64,000 nt of DNA, taken from contig DASZTS010000102.1 of assembly GCA_035547915.1 (NCBI GenBank), positions 1 to 64,000 on the forward strand, read 5' to 3'. The notes under the pieces are model-generated. The model was given only the letters and a program-made list of their open reading frames with translations. It did not search any database and was not told the origin of the DNA. Of this stretch, positions 53,918 to 63,876 are shown piece by piece. The position numbers and the translations under genes are program-made. The first letter of the stretch is position 1. Each line of letters starts with the position of its first letter. The DNA comes from DASSFG01 sp035547915. Its GTDB lineage: Bacteria > Planctomycetota > Planctomycetia > Pirellulales > JAICIG01.

Positions 53918-55714
53918 ATGAGCGCCATGAAAACGCTCCTTCTCGCCGCAGCGTCCTTGTTGATGTTCGCCAGCCCCCGATTCGCAGCCGGTGCCCCCGT
54001 GAGCGACAGTGATCGCCAGTTCGACGAATTGGCAAAGACCTATATCGACGCGTTTCCGGCCTTGCACCCGGTCGCGGCCACGCAGTTGGGCGACCATCGA
54101 TTCGACGGCGAGCTCGATGTCATCGACCGAGACGAACGGCGGCGGGAAGTCGACTTCTGCCGCAAATACTTGGGGAGGTTGTCTCGGCTTCCGCGCGACA
54201 AGCTCTCGCGCGATCGGCGAGCCGATGCCGAGCTGCTGCGGCAACAATTGCAGGCGACGATCTGGCAGATCGAGACCTTGCAGGAATGGGCCTGGAATCC
54301 GTTGATCTACACGGGGCTGGCGGGCGATGCCGTCTACGGGCTCGTGGCCCGCGATTTCGCGCCCGAGGCCGAGCGTCTGAAACACGTGGCCGAACGATTG
54401 GAAGCCTTTCCGCGCCTGCTCGGCCAGGTGCGTGAGACGCTCGTCCCCGCCCGCGTTCCCAAGATTCATGCCGAGACGGCGGTGAAGCAGAACCGGGGCG
54501 TGCTGACCATCATCGAGTTGGAGGTCGAACCGCTGGCTCGTCATCTGAAGGTCGCGGATCGCCAGCGCCTCTCGGCGGCCATCGACGGCGCCCGGCAGGC
54601 CGTGGAACGGCAGCAGACCTGGCTCGAAGAAGATCTTCTGCCGCATGCCGCCGGCAACGCTCGGATCGGGCGCGAGCTGTTCGACCAGAAGCTGGCGTTC
54701 ACGTTGCAATCGGCGCTCACGCGCGACGACATCCGCGAGCGGGCGCAGACGGAACTGCGTCGCGTGCGGGACCAGATGTGGACCATCTCCCGCGAGGTCT
54801 ATCGACAGCGGAATCCGTACACCCGATTTCCCGACGATCCCAGCGACGACTACAAGCAGGCCATCATTCGTGCGGCCTTGGAGGTGGCCTACGCCGACCG
54901 TCCGGCCGCGGACCACGTCGTCGAGACCGCCCGCGAGGCACTCGCCCATTGCACCGCGTTCGTGCGGGAAAAAGATCTGGTGACGGTGCCCGACGACCCG
55001 GTCGAGATCATCATCATGCCCGAGTTTCGCCGCGGTGTGTCGCTGGCCTACTGCGACTCGCCCGGCCCGCTCGACGTCGGCCAGAAGACGTTCTATGCCG
55101 TGGCGCCGTTGCCGCAGGATTGGACCGAGGCGCAGGTCACGTCGTTCTTGCGCGAGTACAATCGCCGCTCGATCTATGACCTGACCGTGCACGAGGCGAT
55201 GCCCGGCCACTTCCTGCAACTGGCGGTGGCCAACCGCTATCCGTCGACGTTGCGGGCGGTGCTGTCGTCGGGTGTGTTCATCGAAGGCTGGGCGGTGTAC
55301 ACCGAGCAGCTCATGGCCGAAGAAGGGCTGCTCGACCACGACCCACTCATGCGACTGATCGCCCTGAAATGGTATCTGCGCAGCATCGCCAACGCGTTCA
55401 TCGACCAGGCGATCCATGTCGACGGAATGGAGCGCGACGACGCCATGCGGGTGATGATCGAGGACACGTTCCAGGAAGAACGCGAGGCCGCCGCCAAGTG
55501 GATCCGGGCGCAGCTCACTTCCACGCAGCTATCGACCTATTTCGTGGGCTACCAGGAGCATCGCGACCTGCGGCGAGAGGCCGAACAAGCCTGGGGCAAA
55601 GATTTCTCGCTCAAGCGATATCACGACGGCGTGCTCTCGTTCGGTTCGCCGCCCGTGCCGTTCGCCCGCGCCCTGTTGCTCGACTTGGACATTCCCGACG
55701 GGGAGAAAAACTAG
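53918..55714 (+). CDS. DUF885 family zinc-dependent peptidase-like protein, secreted
   Basis: 598 aa with a signal peptide ending near FAAGA. The DUF885 metal site is HEAMPGH (His425, Glu426, His431), followed by the EGWAVYTEQL segment that supplies a third ligand. LHPVAATQLGDHRFD near the N-terminus is also typical. Members resemble carboxypeptidase Taq/M32-type metallopeptidases, and some act on dipeptides or tripeptides. The substrate is not known here. It lies 32 bp behind the small gene. Confidence 0.87.
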   Translation: MSAMKTLLLAAASLLMFASPRFAAGAPVSDSDRQFDELAKTYIDAFPALHPVAATQLGDHRFDGELDVIDRDERRREVDFCRKYLGRLSRLPRDKLSRDRRADAELLRQQLQATIWQIETLQEWAWNPLIYTGLAGDAVYGLVARDFAPEAERLKHVAERLEAFPRLLGQVRETLVPARVPKIHAETAVKQNRGVLTIIELEVEPLARHLKVADRQRLSAAIDGARQAVERQQTWLEEDLLPHAAGNARIGRELFDQKLAFTLQSALTRDDIRERAQTELRRVRDQMWTISREVYRQRNPYTRFPDDPSDDYKQAIIRAALEVAYADRPAADHVVETAREALAHCTAFVREKDLVTVPDDPVEIIIMPEFRRGVSLAYCDSPGPLDVGQKTFYAVAPLPQDWTEAQVTSFLREYNRRSIYDLTVHEAMPGHFLQLAVANRYPSTLRAVLSSGVFIEGWAVYTEQLMAEEGLLDHDPLMRLIALKWYLRSIANAFIDQAIHVDGMERDDAMRVMIEDTFQEEREAAAKWIRAQLTSTQLSTYFVGYQEHRDLRREAEQAWGKDFSLKRYHDGVLSFGSPPVPFARALLLDLDIPDGEKN

Positions 55715-55742
55715 CCTGCTCGCCGTCCCGATGTTCGGCCGC

Positions 55743-56222
55743 TCATTCCGGTTTCCAGCGATTCAGGAAGTCGAGCACCTTCTGCGGATCGTGGTGGTCG
55801 CCTTCCTCCAGTTCGTCGGTGTCCTGGATGGTGAGCAGCTTTCCTTCGGCGTCGAGCACGACGAGGACCGGCAATCCGTGTTTCGTGGGATTACCGTATC
55901 GCTCGACCACGTCGGCGTTGTGCTGCTTGTCGTCAACCACATCGACATCGATCAGCACCACGACGTAGCCCTCGCGGAGTGCTTTGGCTACCTCGCCGTT
56001 CTCCTTGAAGCAGTTGCTCAGCCGGTGACACCAACCGCACCAGTTCGCGCCGAATTGCAATAACACGCGCTTCTTGCCGGCCTTGGCCTTCTTCAGCGCC
56101 GCGGCGATCTGTCGATTACCGTCCGCCTCGGTGTCATACAGCTTGGCCTCCGGCTTATCGTCGACGAACGCGGGGCACGCCGACAGCATCAGGCAAGTCA
56201 GGATCCAATGGGACGCGCGCAT
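55743..56222 (-). CDS. Thioredoxin-fold lipoprotein-like or secreted protein
   Basis: 159 aa from the ATG at 56220-56222. The N-terminus MRASHWILTCLMLSACPAF is a signal sequence; the Cys in LSAC could be a lipobox. The thioredoxin-like domain has the redox motif NWCGWCHRL (CGWC) and a cis-Pro segment HGLPVLVVLD. It should be a periplasmic or membrane-attached disulfide reductase or isomerase. It converges on the DUF885 gene with 28 bp between the stops. Confidence 0.87.
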   Translation of the reverse strand: MRASHWILTCLMLSACPAFVDDKPEAKLYDTEADGNRQIAAALKKAKAGKKRVLLQFGANWCGWCHRLSNCFKENGEVAKALREGYVVVLIDVDVVDDKQHNADVVERYGNPTKHGLPVLVVLDAEGKLLTIQDTDELEEGDHHDPQKVLDFLNRWKPE

Positions 56223-56227
56223 GCCAA

Positions 56228-56233
56228 CCTCCT
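56228..56233 (-). promoter_or_regulatory. Shine-Dalgarno site of the thioredoxin-like gene
   Basis: AGGAGG on the minus strand, five bases before the ATG at 56220-56222. It selects this start over earlier in-frame candidates. Confidence 0.85.
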
Positions 56234-56280
56234 GGAGGCGATCGGATTCAGCATAACCTTTGCGAAAATCACAGCCCGCC

Positions 56281-57588
56281 CTATGAGCCGATCTTGCTCT
56301 CGCGTCCGCTGACCGATTCGGCCCGGGGGGCACCGTTGCCGTCGGGCCGCCGATCGGAAGGTTTTGTCTCGTGGCCGAGGCAGCGGCCGATCTGACGCAC
56401 GGCCTGCCGCAGGCGGTTCTCGTTCTCGACCAACGCCATTCGCAGATAACCTTCGCCCGCGGGACCAAACCCGCTGCCGGGACTGGCCGCCACGTCGGCC
56501 TCCTCCAGCAACTTCATGGCGAATTGCATCGTGTCCATGCGCTGCCGCCAGACTTCGGGAATCTTGGCCCACACGAACATGCCGGCCCGGGGGGCGTTGA
56601 CTTCCCATCCGATCCGCCGCAATCCCTCGCACAACACGTTGCGTCGGCCCTGGTAGATGGCCGACTGGTCTTCGACGGCGGCCTCGGTCTGCCGCAGCGC
56701 GACGATGGCGGCGATCTGGATGGCCTGGAACATGCCATAATCGTAGTACGCCTTGATCGTCGACAGGGCCTTGAGCATCTCGGCGTTGCCCGTGCAAAAG
56801 CCGACGCGCCAACCGGCCATGTTGTAGCCCTTGCTCATGGTGGTGAACTCGACACCCACGTCGATCGCGCCCGGCGCAGCCAGAAAACTGGGAGGCTGGT
56901 AGCCGTCGAATGCCACATCGGCGTAGGCGAAATCGCTGATCACCATGAAGCCATAGCGCTTCGCCAACTTCACCACCTCGACGAAGAACCCCGGCTCGAC
57001 CGTCACCGTCGATGGGTTGTGCGGGTAATTGATGATGAGCAGCTTCGGCTTGGGATAGAGTCGCTGACACACGTTGGCGATGTTCGATAGAAACTGCTCG
57101 CTGTCGGCCACTTCCAGCGCGATCGCGTTGCCCGACGCGAGGGCCACGGCATAGACATGCACCGGGAAATAAGGTGCCGGCACGATGGCCGTATCGCCGG
57201 GCCCCATCAGGGCCAGGCACGTATGGCTGAATCCTTCCTTTGAGCCGAGGCAGACCACGACTTCGCGTTCGGGATCGATCCGCACCCCATATTTGCGAAA
57301 ATACTTGCCGGCTACCTCGCGGCGGAGATTGAGGATGCCGATCGATTGGCTATAGCCGTGATTGCGCGGATCGCGGGCCGCTTCGACCAACTTCTCGATG
57401 ACCACTTCTTGCGGCGGCTCGGCGGGGTTGCCCATGCCGAGGTCGATCACATCGTCGCCGGCCCGCCGCTTCTGATAGAGAATGCCGTTGATCCGCCCAA
57501 AGAGATAGGGCGGCAGGCGGTGCATGCGTTCGGCCAAAACGATCTGAAACGGATTGTCGGCCGTACGGGAATCGGCAGGAGAGGTCAT
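56281..57588 (-). CDS. PLP-dependent class I/II aminotransferase (AlaC/DAP-aminotransferase-like)
   Basis: 435 aa from the ATG at 57586-57588. It has IDLGMGNPAEPP, NYPHNPSTVTVEPGFF, DFAYADVAFDG and the Schiff-base lysine motif TTMSKGYNMAGWRVGF. The whole length fits fold-type I aminotransferases near alanine aminotransferase AlaC and LL-diaminopimelate aminotransferase. The exact amino acid substrate cannot be decided. The C-terminal 30 residues are polar and probably disordered. It is a cytoplasmic enzyme of amino acid metabolism. Confidence 0.88.
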   Translation of the reverse strand: MTSPADSRTADNPFQIVLAERMHRLPPYLFGRINGILYQKRRAGDDVIDLGMGNPAEPPQEVVIEKLVEAARDPRNHGYSQSIGILNLRREVAGKYFRKYGVRIDPEREVVVCLGSKEGFSHTCLALMGPGDTAIVPAPYFPVHVYAVALASGNAIALEVADSEQFLSNIANVCQRLYPKPKLLIINYPHNPSTVTVEPGFFVEVVKLAKRYGFMVISDFAYADVAFDGYQPPSFLAAPGAIDVGVEFTTMSKGYNMAGWRVGFCTGNAEMLKALSTIKAYYDYGMFQAIQIAAIVALRQTEAAVEDQSAIYQGRRNVLCEGLRRIGWEVNAPRAGMFVWAKIPEVWRQRMDTMQFAMKLLEEADVAASPGSGFGPAGEGYLRMALVENENRLRQAVRQIGRCLGHETKPSDRRPDGNGAPRAESVSGRESKIGS

Positions 57589-58137
57589 GGACGGATCGGG
57601 GGGCTCAGGCTTCTTTTCGAGACTCTTGGAGCAACCGACTAAATCGTATCGCGCTGCGGAAAAAGTCGGCGTTTCACGGCCGATTTTTGCCCACGGCACC
57701 GCAGTTTCTGAATTTTTGTCAGTCGCTCTTACTCAGAATACCCGCCATCGCACAGCAGGGAAACCGGGCAGCTCGACGGATAAGCCGCACCGCGAACGAG
57801 TTCACTCGATGCCAACAGCCGGCATCTTTGCTTTTCGCACTGCGGCCCCCCCATGCGGTGCAATGATCGTCAGCACCGCCAAAATCGGCGCGCTTGGTAC
57901 CGCCCGACGGGAAATAGCGCGGCGGGTGCCGATTTCGGTTGCCGCGCAGCCGGCCGAATCCCACATTTTTTAGCCGGGGGTTACCGGTGAACGTGTTGCG
58001 CCGGCCGGCTGACAAAGAACCGAGGTAGAGATTCAGACACGGGGCTGCGCCAAAGCGGCTTTTTCGGGCAAGCGCCCAGCCGCGGCAACTCCTGCCGCAC
58101 CGCCGGTCGTAAAGCTGCAAAGGGGTATCGAGCTCGC
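57589..58137. other. Intergenic region with repeat copy and leader hairpin
   Basis: 549 bp between divergent genes. The left part holds repeat copy 8. At 58055-58083 is a two-part hairpin, GCGGCT/AGCCGC enclosing GGGC/GCCC, which ends about 55 bp before the hybrid-kinase start and may lie in its mRNA leader. No gene or known riboswitch was recognised. Confidence 0.45.
57629..57730 (-). repeat. Dispersed intergenic repeat, copy 8
   Basis: Full-length 102-bp copy: GAGCAACCGACTAAATCG, hairpin AAAGTCGGCGTTTCACG then GCCGATTTTT, and right end ATTTTTGTCAGTCGCTCTT. Confidence 0.75.
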
Positions 58138-59769
58138 ATGAAGCGCACCGTCTTATACGTCGATGACGAGATGGACAATCAGGTCGTCTTCGAGGCCACC
58201 CTCGACGACCGTTTCCGGGTGCTCACCGCGAGCAGTGCCGAAGAGGCGCTCGCGGTGTTGGCCAAAGAGAGTGTGCCGGTCGTCGTTTCCGATCAGCGCA
58301 TGCCCGGAACCTCGGGTGTCGACCTGTTCGACCTGCTGCGAGTCAAGCACCCGCAGACGCGCCGCATCCTGCTGACCGCCTATACCGAGCCGTCGGCCAT
58401 GATCGACGCGATCAACCGCGGCCAGGTGTTCTACTTCCTACAGAAGCCCTGGGAACGGTCGACGATCGAGCCGGTGTTGATCCGCGCCATCGAAGCCTAC
58501 GACCTGGCCGTCACGCTCGAACGGCAGTCTGCCGTGCTCACTGAGCAGAACGACGAATTGCGTTCGATGAAGGCCCACCTGGAACATGCCAGCCGGCTGA
58601 AAAGCGAGTTCTTGGCCAACATGAGCCATGAGATTCGCACGCCCATGACGTCGATTCTCGGCTTCGCCGACGTGTTGCGCGACCGCCTCGCCAGCCGCGA
58701 AGACGTGGAGATACTCGACACCATCAAGCGCAATGGTGAATACCTGCTGGAGATCATCAACGATATTCTCGACCTCTCGAAGATCGAGGCCGGATCGTTG
58801 AAGGTCGACCAGCGACCCTGTTCACCGCGCGACATCGTTTCCGAGGTCGTCGCTCTCGTGCAACCGCGCTGCGCCGCCAAGCGGCTCTGGTTGGAGATCG
58901 GCGTCGACGACACAGTGCCCGGCGTCGTGCGCAGCGATCCTCTGCGTCTGCGGCAGATCTTGGTGAACCTGGTGGGCAACGCCGTGAAGTTCACCGAGCA
59001 AGGGGGCGTGCGCGTCGACGTGCGGCTCGAGCACAAGAACGCGTCCAGCTCGCTCTTGCATTTCGACGTCACCGATACGGGTGCGGGCATCGAGGCCGAG
59101 AGGCTCAGCGCCCTGTTTCAGCCCTTCACGCAGCTCGACAGCTCGCCGCGGCGGCGCCTGGGCGGCACCGGCTTGGGCTTGGTCATCAGTCGGAAGCTGG
59201 CGCAGATGCTGGGCGGCGATATCGGGGTGCGGAGCGTTCCCGGACAGGGCAGCACGTTCACCTTGACGATCGCGGCCGGCAATTATCAGTCGCTGATCGG
59301 TTCTCCGGTGGCCCACACTCCGGCGGCCAACCGCACCACCAAGGCCGGCACGGCGCTCTCACTGTCGCCGGTCCGCATCCTGCTGGCCGAGGACGGCCCC
59401 GATAACCAGCGGTTGCTGTCATTCGTGCTGCGCAGCGCGGGCGCCCAGGTGATGGTGGTCAACAACGGCCGAGAGGCCGTCGACGAGATCACGAACTCGG
59501 CGGAGGCACCCTACGACATGGTGTTGATGGACATGCACATGCCCGAGCTCGACGGCTACGAGGCCACGGCCGAACTGCGGCGACTGGGCTATCGCGGCCC
59601 AGTGATCGCCGTGACCGCCCACGCTATGGCCGGCGATCGCCAAAAATGTCTCGACGTCGGCTGCAACGAGGTGGTCACCAAGCCGTTCGAACGGATGCGG
59701 CTGCTGGGGGTCATCTCCGATCACCTCCAAGAGCCCGAGGAGGTCGGCCACTCCGCCTCCGCCGAATAA
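58138..59769 (+). CDS. Soluble hybrid histidine kinase (REC-HisKA-HATPase-REC)
   Basis: 543 aa. The first receiver domain (about 4-118) has DDE, phospho-acceptor Asp52 in VSDQRMPG and Lys103 in LQKPW. A coiled-coil linker (120-155) leads to HisKA with His164 in NMSHEIRTPM. HATPase_c follows (NLVGNAVKF, DTGAGIE, GTGLGLVIS). The second receiver domain (about 415-530) has Asp465 in LMDMHMPELDG and Lys in TKPFE. There is no membrane segment, so input is cytoplasmic, through the N-terminal receiver. No phosphotransfer (HPt) or DNA-binding partner is adjacent. Confidence 0.93.
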   Translation: MKRTVLYVDDEMDNQVVFEATLDDRFRVLTASSAEEALAVLAKESVPVVVSDQRMPGTSGVDLFDLLRVKHPQTRRILLTAYTEPSAMIDAINRGQVFYFLQKPWERSTIEPVLIRAIEAYDLAVTLERQSAVLTEQNDELRSMKAHLEHASRLKSEFLANMSHEIRTPMTSILGFADVLRDRLASREDVEILDTIKRNGEYLLEIINDILDLSKIEAGSLKVDQRPCSPRDIVSEVVALVQPRCAAKRLWLEIGVDDTVPGVVRSDPLRLRQILVNLVGNAVKFTEQGGVRVDVRLEHKNASSSLLHFDVTDTGAGIEAERLSALFQPFTQLDSSPRRRLGGTGLGLVISRKLAQMLGGDIGVRSVPGQGSTFTLTIAAGNYQSLIGSPVAHTPAANRTTKAGTALSLSPVRILLAEDGPDNQRLLSFVLRSAGAQVMVVNNGREAVDEITNSAEAPYDMVLMDMHMPELDGYEATAELRRLGYRGPVIAVTAHAMAGDRQKCLDVGCNEVVTKPFERMRLLGVISDHLQEPEEVGHSASAE

Positions 59770-59828
59770 GAGCGGCTAACAGAACACGTAAGTCTGAGCG
59801 CCGCGGGCGAAAAATCGGCCGTGAAATA
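59768..59828 (+). repeat. Dispersed intergenic repeat, copy 9 (partial)
   Basis: Half copy starting AGAGCGGCTAACAGAACACG and ending AAAAATCGGCCGTGAAA. It stops directly at the end of the Gfo/Idh/MocA gene (stop at 59830), as if the gene end had replaced the right half. Confidence 0.65.
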
Positions 59829-59829
59829 C

Positions 59830-60903
59830 TCAGCTCACCGGCATGCCGGCGGCCCGCAACACGGTCTCTTGCACGGCCAGGTCGTGGTCGTAGGAGAAAT
59901 GGGACTCTTTCTCGCCACGGAGGATGGCCGCCATGTCGGCCGCGTCCCCGACGTAGCGCTCGTATTTGCCGACGTGCAGATCCTGATAGCCGGCCCGGTA
60001 TTCGCCGTGTGGCGCCGCAAAGGTTGCCCGCACGGTCGGCTCGTCGAGCGGCTGGACATGAAACGTCCCTCCCGTGCCGCACACGGTAAGCTGCCGCCGG
60101 GCGAAGCCGTCGACCTCGAGCGCGGTGGCCCGCACGGTGGTCGTCGCGCGCGGATATTCGAGCACCGCCAGCATGTTGTCGACAAGCCCGTCGTCGGGAG
60201 ACGTGTGCCGCGGAAAGGCCGTCACGCGATCGGGTTTCCCCAGGATGCCGACGACCAGGTCGATGACGTGGCACCCCAGTTCGAACATCATTCCGCCCGG
60301 AAACTCGGCCAACCTCAATCGGTCGGCCGGCGACACGACCTTGCTCATCACGGCCACGACTTCAAACGGCTCGCCTAACCAGCCGCGGCTCAGCACGTCG
60401 CGCAGGAGCACCACGCCCGGGTTGTAGCGATACATGTAGCCCATCTGCACGAACTGCTTCTGCTTGTCGGCCGCCTCCAGAATGCGCCGATACTGGGCCA
60501 ACGACTGACCGGCCGGCTTATCGATGTGCACATGCTTGCCGGCGGCGATACACGTTTCGGCCACGTCGAGCAGGTCGCGGACGCGCGTTTCGACGAGCAC
60601 CGCTTGCAACCCCGGCACATTGAGAAGCTGCTCCGTCGTCATCCAAGGTACGCCTTGGAAGGCTGGCTGCGATTCGGCGCGGCGACGCAACTCGGCATCC
60701 GGCTCGGCCAGGCCCACCACTTCGTAGTCGTCGGAGCGGCGATAGACGGCCAGCTTCGTCGCGTGCGCGTGTCCCACCCCGATCTGGCCGATCTTGATCT
60801 TCGTTTTGCTTCTTGCGGGCTCTTCGGCCCTTGTCGCGCGCGTCACACCCGCCAGCGCTGCCGCCGAACTCGTCACAAACGTCCGCCGATTCATCGCGCT
60901 CAT
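59830..60903 (-). CDS. Gfo/Idh/MocA family oxidoreductase, Tat-exported
   Basis: 357 aa from the ATG at 60901-60903 (MSAMNRRTF), seven bases after AGGGA; ATGs at 60909 and 60894 are alternatives. The N-terminus has a Tat signal (MNRRTFVTSSAAALAG). The NAD(P)-binding Rossmann fold begins IKIGQIGVGHAHATK. HVHIDKPAGQSLAQY contains the family lysine (DKPAG). The second half has GCHVIDLVVGILGKPDRV. Such enzymes oxidise or reduce sugars and are often periplasmic in planctomycetes. It is divergent from the sulfatase gene. Confidence 0.9.
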   Translation of the reverse strand: MSAMNRRTFVTSSAAALAGVTRATRAEEPARSKTKIKIGQIGVGHAHATKLAVYRRSDDYEVVGLAEPDAELRRRAESQPAFQGVPWMTTEQLLNVPGLQAVLVETRVRDLLDVAETCIAAGKHVHIDKPAGQSLAQYRRILEAADKQKQFVQMGYMYRYNPGVVLLRDVLSRGWLGEPFEVVAVMSKVVSPADRLRLAEFPGGMMFELGCHVIDLVVGILGKPDRVTAFPRHTSPDDGLVDNMLAVLEYPRATTTVRATALEVDGFARRQLTVCGTGGTFHVQPLDEPTVRATFAAPHGEYRAGYQDLHVGKYERYVGDAADMAAILRGEKESHFSYDHDLAVQETVLRAAGMPVS

Positions 60904-60994
60904 GAGCATTCCCTGGATTGGCCCGCCTTCGGACTCGGAACCTCGACACCCGACGTGTCGTTATACTATGTCAAACTTTCCGGCCGATCCAACC

Positions 60995-62497
60995 ATGAAC
61001 CGCATGCTACGAACCGCGTCCTTCTTCGTCGGAGTTGTGTTGTGGGCCGTGAGCGCGCCGGCCGCCGAACCCGCGCGGCCGAACGTGCTGTGGATCTGCG
61101 CCGACGACCTGGCGGCCTATACGCTGGGTGCCTATGGCGACCGGGCGGCGCACACGCCGAACATCGACCGTCTGGCGGCCGAGGGAATGCGGTTCGATCG
61201 GGCCTATTGCAATTCGCCGGTCTGCACGGCGTCGCGACAGTCGTTCCTGACGGGCCGCTACCCGCGCAGCCTGGGAGTGACACAACTCAAGACGGCCCTG
61301 CCCGCGAGCGAGACGACGCTCGCCGAAATGCTGACGGCGGCCGGCTATCGCACGGCGGCCATCGGCAAGATGCACTTCAACAGCCCGCTCAAGCACGGCT
61401 TCGAGCACCGCCTCGACATGCCCGAATATCAGCAGGCTCTCAAGAAACGCGGCCGCCGGCCGATTCCAAATGACGGACCGGTACAACCACCATGGCGGCC
61501 GTTCAAGGATCCGGCCAGTATCTGGCTGAACAGTGCTTGCTTGCCGGTGGAACTGGCCGATGCCGACATGTCGGGAACCTGGTTCGCCGAACGGGCGGCC
61601 GACTATCTGGGCGAAACGTCCGACCAGCCATTCTTCCTCATGGTCAGCTTCTATGAGCCGCATTCGCCGTACCTGTTTCCCGTCGACTATCGCGGCCGGC
61701 GCGATCCGCGGCTGTTCGCCGTGCCAACGGTCGAACCGGCCGACGACTGGCAGGTGCCGGCCATCTTTCGCGATCTGAGCGCTGGCCAAAAACAAGGGAT
61801 CGCGGCGGCCTACTACACGTCGGTCGAATTCGTCGACAAGAACATCGGCCTGGTGCTCGATGCGTTGCGGGGCAGCGGGCACGATCGCGACACACTGGTC
61901 GTGCTCACGGGCGATCACGGCTACCTGCTCGGCCAGCATGGTCGTTTCGAAAAACATTGCTCCTACGAACCGGCCGTGCGTGCGCCGCTGCTCATCCGCC
62001 TACCGGGAACCATACGGGCCGGCAGCCATACCGACGCCCTCGTCGAGTTCGTCGACATCGTGCCCACCTTGCTGGAACTGTGCGGCGTTGCAGTGCCCGC
62101 GGCCGTCCAAGGCCGCAGCTTGTCGGCCCTGCTCGACGGCCGCGCCACTCGGCACCGCGACCAGGTTGTCGTCGAGTATTCCGAGAACGAGGAGGCGCTG
62201 ATCCGCGACGACCGTTTCAAGCTGGTGTACATCACGGGCCGCCGGCGGCGTGAGGACGGCTACGAGCCGGCGACGCCGCTCGATCATCGCGTGATCGAGT
62301 TGTTCGACGAACAGGCCGACCCCGACGAGCTGCACAACCTGGCGGGCGATGCGGCCCATGCCGACCGCGTCGATGCGTTTTTGCGGCAGTTGGCCGATCA
62401 CCTGCGCCGCACCGCGCGACGGCCCGACCTCGTGCCCGAGACGGCAGACCTCCACTGCTGCATCGACGGCTGCCTGGTACCGCACGACGTCGAGTAA
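60995..62497 (+). CDS. Secreted type I sulfatase
   Basis: 500 aa from the ATG at 60995 (MNRMLRTASFF); an ATG at 60968 would add nine residues. The signal peptide ends near SAPAAE. The metal-binding start RPNVLWICADDLAAY and the formylglycine motif CTASR (Cys77) in a CxAxR context followed by LTGRYPRS identify an S1 sulfatase. TGDHGYLLGQHG carries further metal ligands. A formylglycine-generating enzyme must act on Cys77; its gene is not in the window. The desulfation substrate is probably an algal or other sulfated glycan. Confidence 0.92.
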   Translation: MNRMLRTASFFVGVVLWAVSAPAAEPARPNVLWICADDLAAYTLGAYGDRAAHTPNIDRLAAEGMRFDRAYCNSPVCTASRQSFLTGRYPRSLGVTQLKTALPASETTLAEMLTAAGYRTAAIGKMHFNSPLKHGFEHRLDMPEYQQALKKRGRRPIPNDGPVQPPWRPFKDPASIWLNSACLPVELADADMSGTWFAERAADYLGETSDQPFFLMVSFYEPHSPYLFPVDYRGRRDPRLFAVPTVEPADDWQVPAIFRDLSAGQKQGIAAAYYTSVEFVDKNIGLVLDALRGSGHDRDTLVVLTGDHGYLLGQHGRFEKHCSYEPAVRAPLLIRLPGTIRAGSHTDALVEFVDIVPTLLELCGVAVPAAVQGRSLSALLDGRATRHRDQVVVEYSENEEALIRDDRFKLVYITGRRRREDGYEPATPLDHRVIELFDEQADPDELHNLAGDAAHADRVDAFLRQLADHLRRTARRPDLVPETADLHCCIDGCLVPHDVE

Positions 62498-62617
62498 CGG
62501 TCGGGCGCCAGCTACGGTCGTGATGCCGATCCCGTTTGCTTGTTCGCAGCCGGCGGCCGTTATATCATCAGCGCGGCGAGGGCGGACACATAGCTTCTTG
62601 ATGTGGATGGTTCGTCG

Positions 62618-63412
62618 ATGATGGACAAGACGGTGCATGCGAGCGGAGGAACGGTCTCGGCGGGTCAGCCCTTTGCGGGACGTGTGGCGCTCGTCACGGG
62701 TGGGTCGCGCGGCATCGGCCGGGCCACGGCTCTGCGTCTGGCGCGCGAAGGGGCCGACGTCGCCATCAGCTACGCCAGCCGCTCCGATGCGGCCGAAGCG
62801 GTTGTCGCCGAAATCCGGGCACTCGGCCGCCGGGCCGTCGCGGTTACCTGCGACGTTTCGCAACCCGCCGATGTCGAGCGGCTGGTGCGCGAGACGCGCC
62901 AAGAACTCGGGCCGATCGAGTTGCTCGCCCATTGCGGAGCCATCAGCAATATCGCCAGCCACAAAGAACTCTCTTACGAGTGTTGGCGCGAGACGATCGA
63001 CGTGAACCTGAACGGCACGTTCCTCGTCGTCTTCGCGGTAAAGGACGAGATGCTCGAGCGTGGGTTCGGGCGGATCGTGACCGTGTCGTCGATCGCCGCG
63101 CTGCGACCGCGCCAGATGCAGATCCACTATGCCTCGTCGAAGGCGGGCGTCATCGCGCTGACGCACTGCTGTGCCGAAGCCTTCGCCCCGCGTGTGCGGA
63201 TCAACTGCGTCGCGCCGGGCCTGACGGAGACCGAGATGGCGCACGTCTTACCCGACCAAACGATCCAGCGTGTCGTCAACGAAACCCCGCTCGGCCGCAT
63301 CGGTCAGCCCGAAGAGATCGCCAACGTGATTCGCTTCCTCTTGAGCGAGGAATCGAGTTTCATGACCGGCCAGACCGTCGTCGCCTCCGGCGGCCGCGTC
63401 ATGCTCCCCTGA
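62618..63412 (+). CDS. Short-chain dehydrogenase/reductase (FabG-like)
   Basis: 264 aa from the ATG at 62618; GTG 62603 and ATG 62621 are other options. Cofactor motif TGGSRGIGRATA, NVNLNGTF (active-site Asn region), catalytic Ser in VSSIAALRP and YASSK (YxxxK), and the closing GQPEEIANVIRFLLSEESSF are all present. It is a cytoplasmic NAD(P)-dependent oxidoreductase, close to 3-oxoacyl-ACP reductases and sugar-alcohol dehydrogenases. The substrate is unknown. It is 120 bp behind the sulfatase gene. Confidence 0.9.
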   Translation: MMDKTVHASGGTVSAGQPFAGRVALVTGGSRGIGRATALRLAREGADVAISYASRSDAAEAVVAEIRALGRRAVAVTCDVSQPADVERLVRETRQELGPIELLAHCGAISNIASHKELSYECWRETIDVNLNGTFLVVFAVKDEMLERGFGRIVTVSSIAALRPRQMQIHYASSKAGVIALTHCCAEAFAPRVRINCVAPGLTETEMAHVLPDQTIQRVVNETPLGRIGQPEEIANVIRFLLSEESSFMTGQTVVASGGRVMLP

Positions 63413-63591
63413 GGTTTGGAGTCGGACGTCGGATAGATTTCTAGCGTTTAATTGATTTGGCCTCAAAAGCCATCACCGCCCGAACGCCCTGGCATTGTCG
63501 GCTTTGACAAGGGATGGCGGCCGCCCTAGACTAGCATGGGTATCGGGTCTTCCGCCGCGGCACGCGACGGGTTCCGACTCGGACCTCTTGG

Positions 63592-63664
<73 letters not shown>

Positions 63665-63671
63665 CTTCAAG

Positions 63672-63706
63672 ACACCCGTTGACCGTCGTTGTCAACGGGT
63701 GTTTTT
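63672..63706 (+). terminator. Rho-independent terminator of the tRNA gene
   Basis: Perfect 12-bp stem: ACACCCGTTGAC (63672-63683) pairs with GTCAACGGGTGT (63691-63702), with a 7-nt loop and five T at 63702-63706. It starts eight bases after the tRNA. Confidence 0.92.
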
Positions 63707-63876
63707 GTTTGACGGCATAAGCACTACCGTCATCGTCGCCCGGCAGATTGCGGTCGCGCTCGTTGGCTGCCGGTTTGACAGGAAATGACCTCGTTGCACC
63801 ACGCCGGCCAGAATTTGGTGCAACCGTTGGCGCAACGAGATTTGACCGACAGTCATCGGTGCCGGTCGCTCGTTGT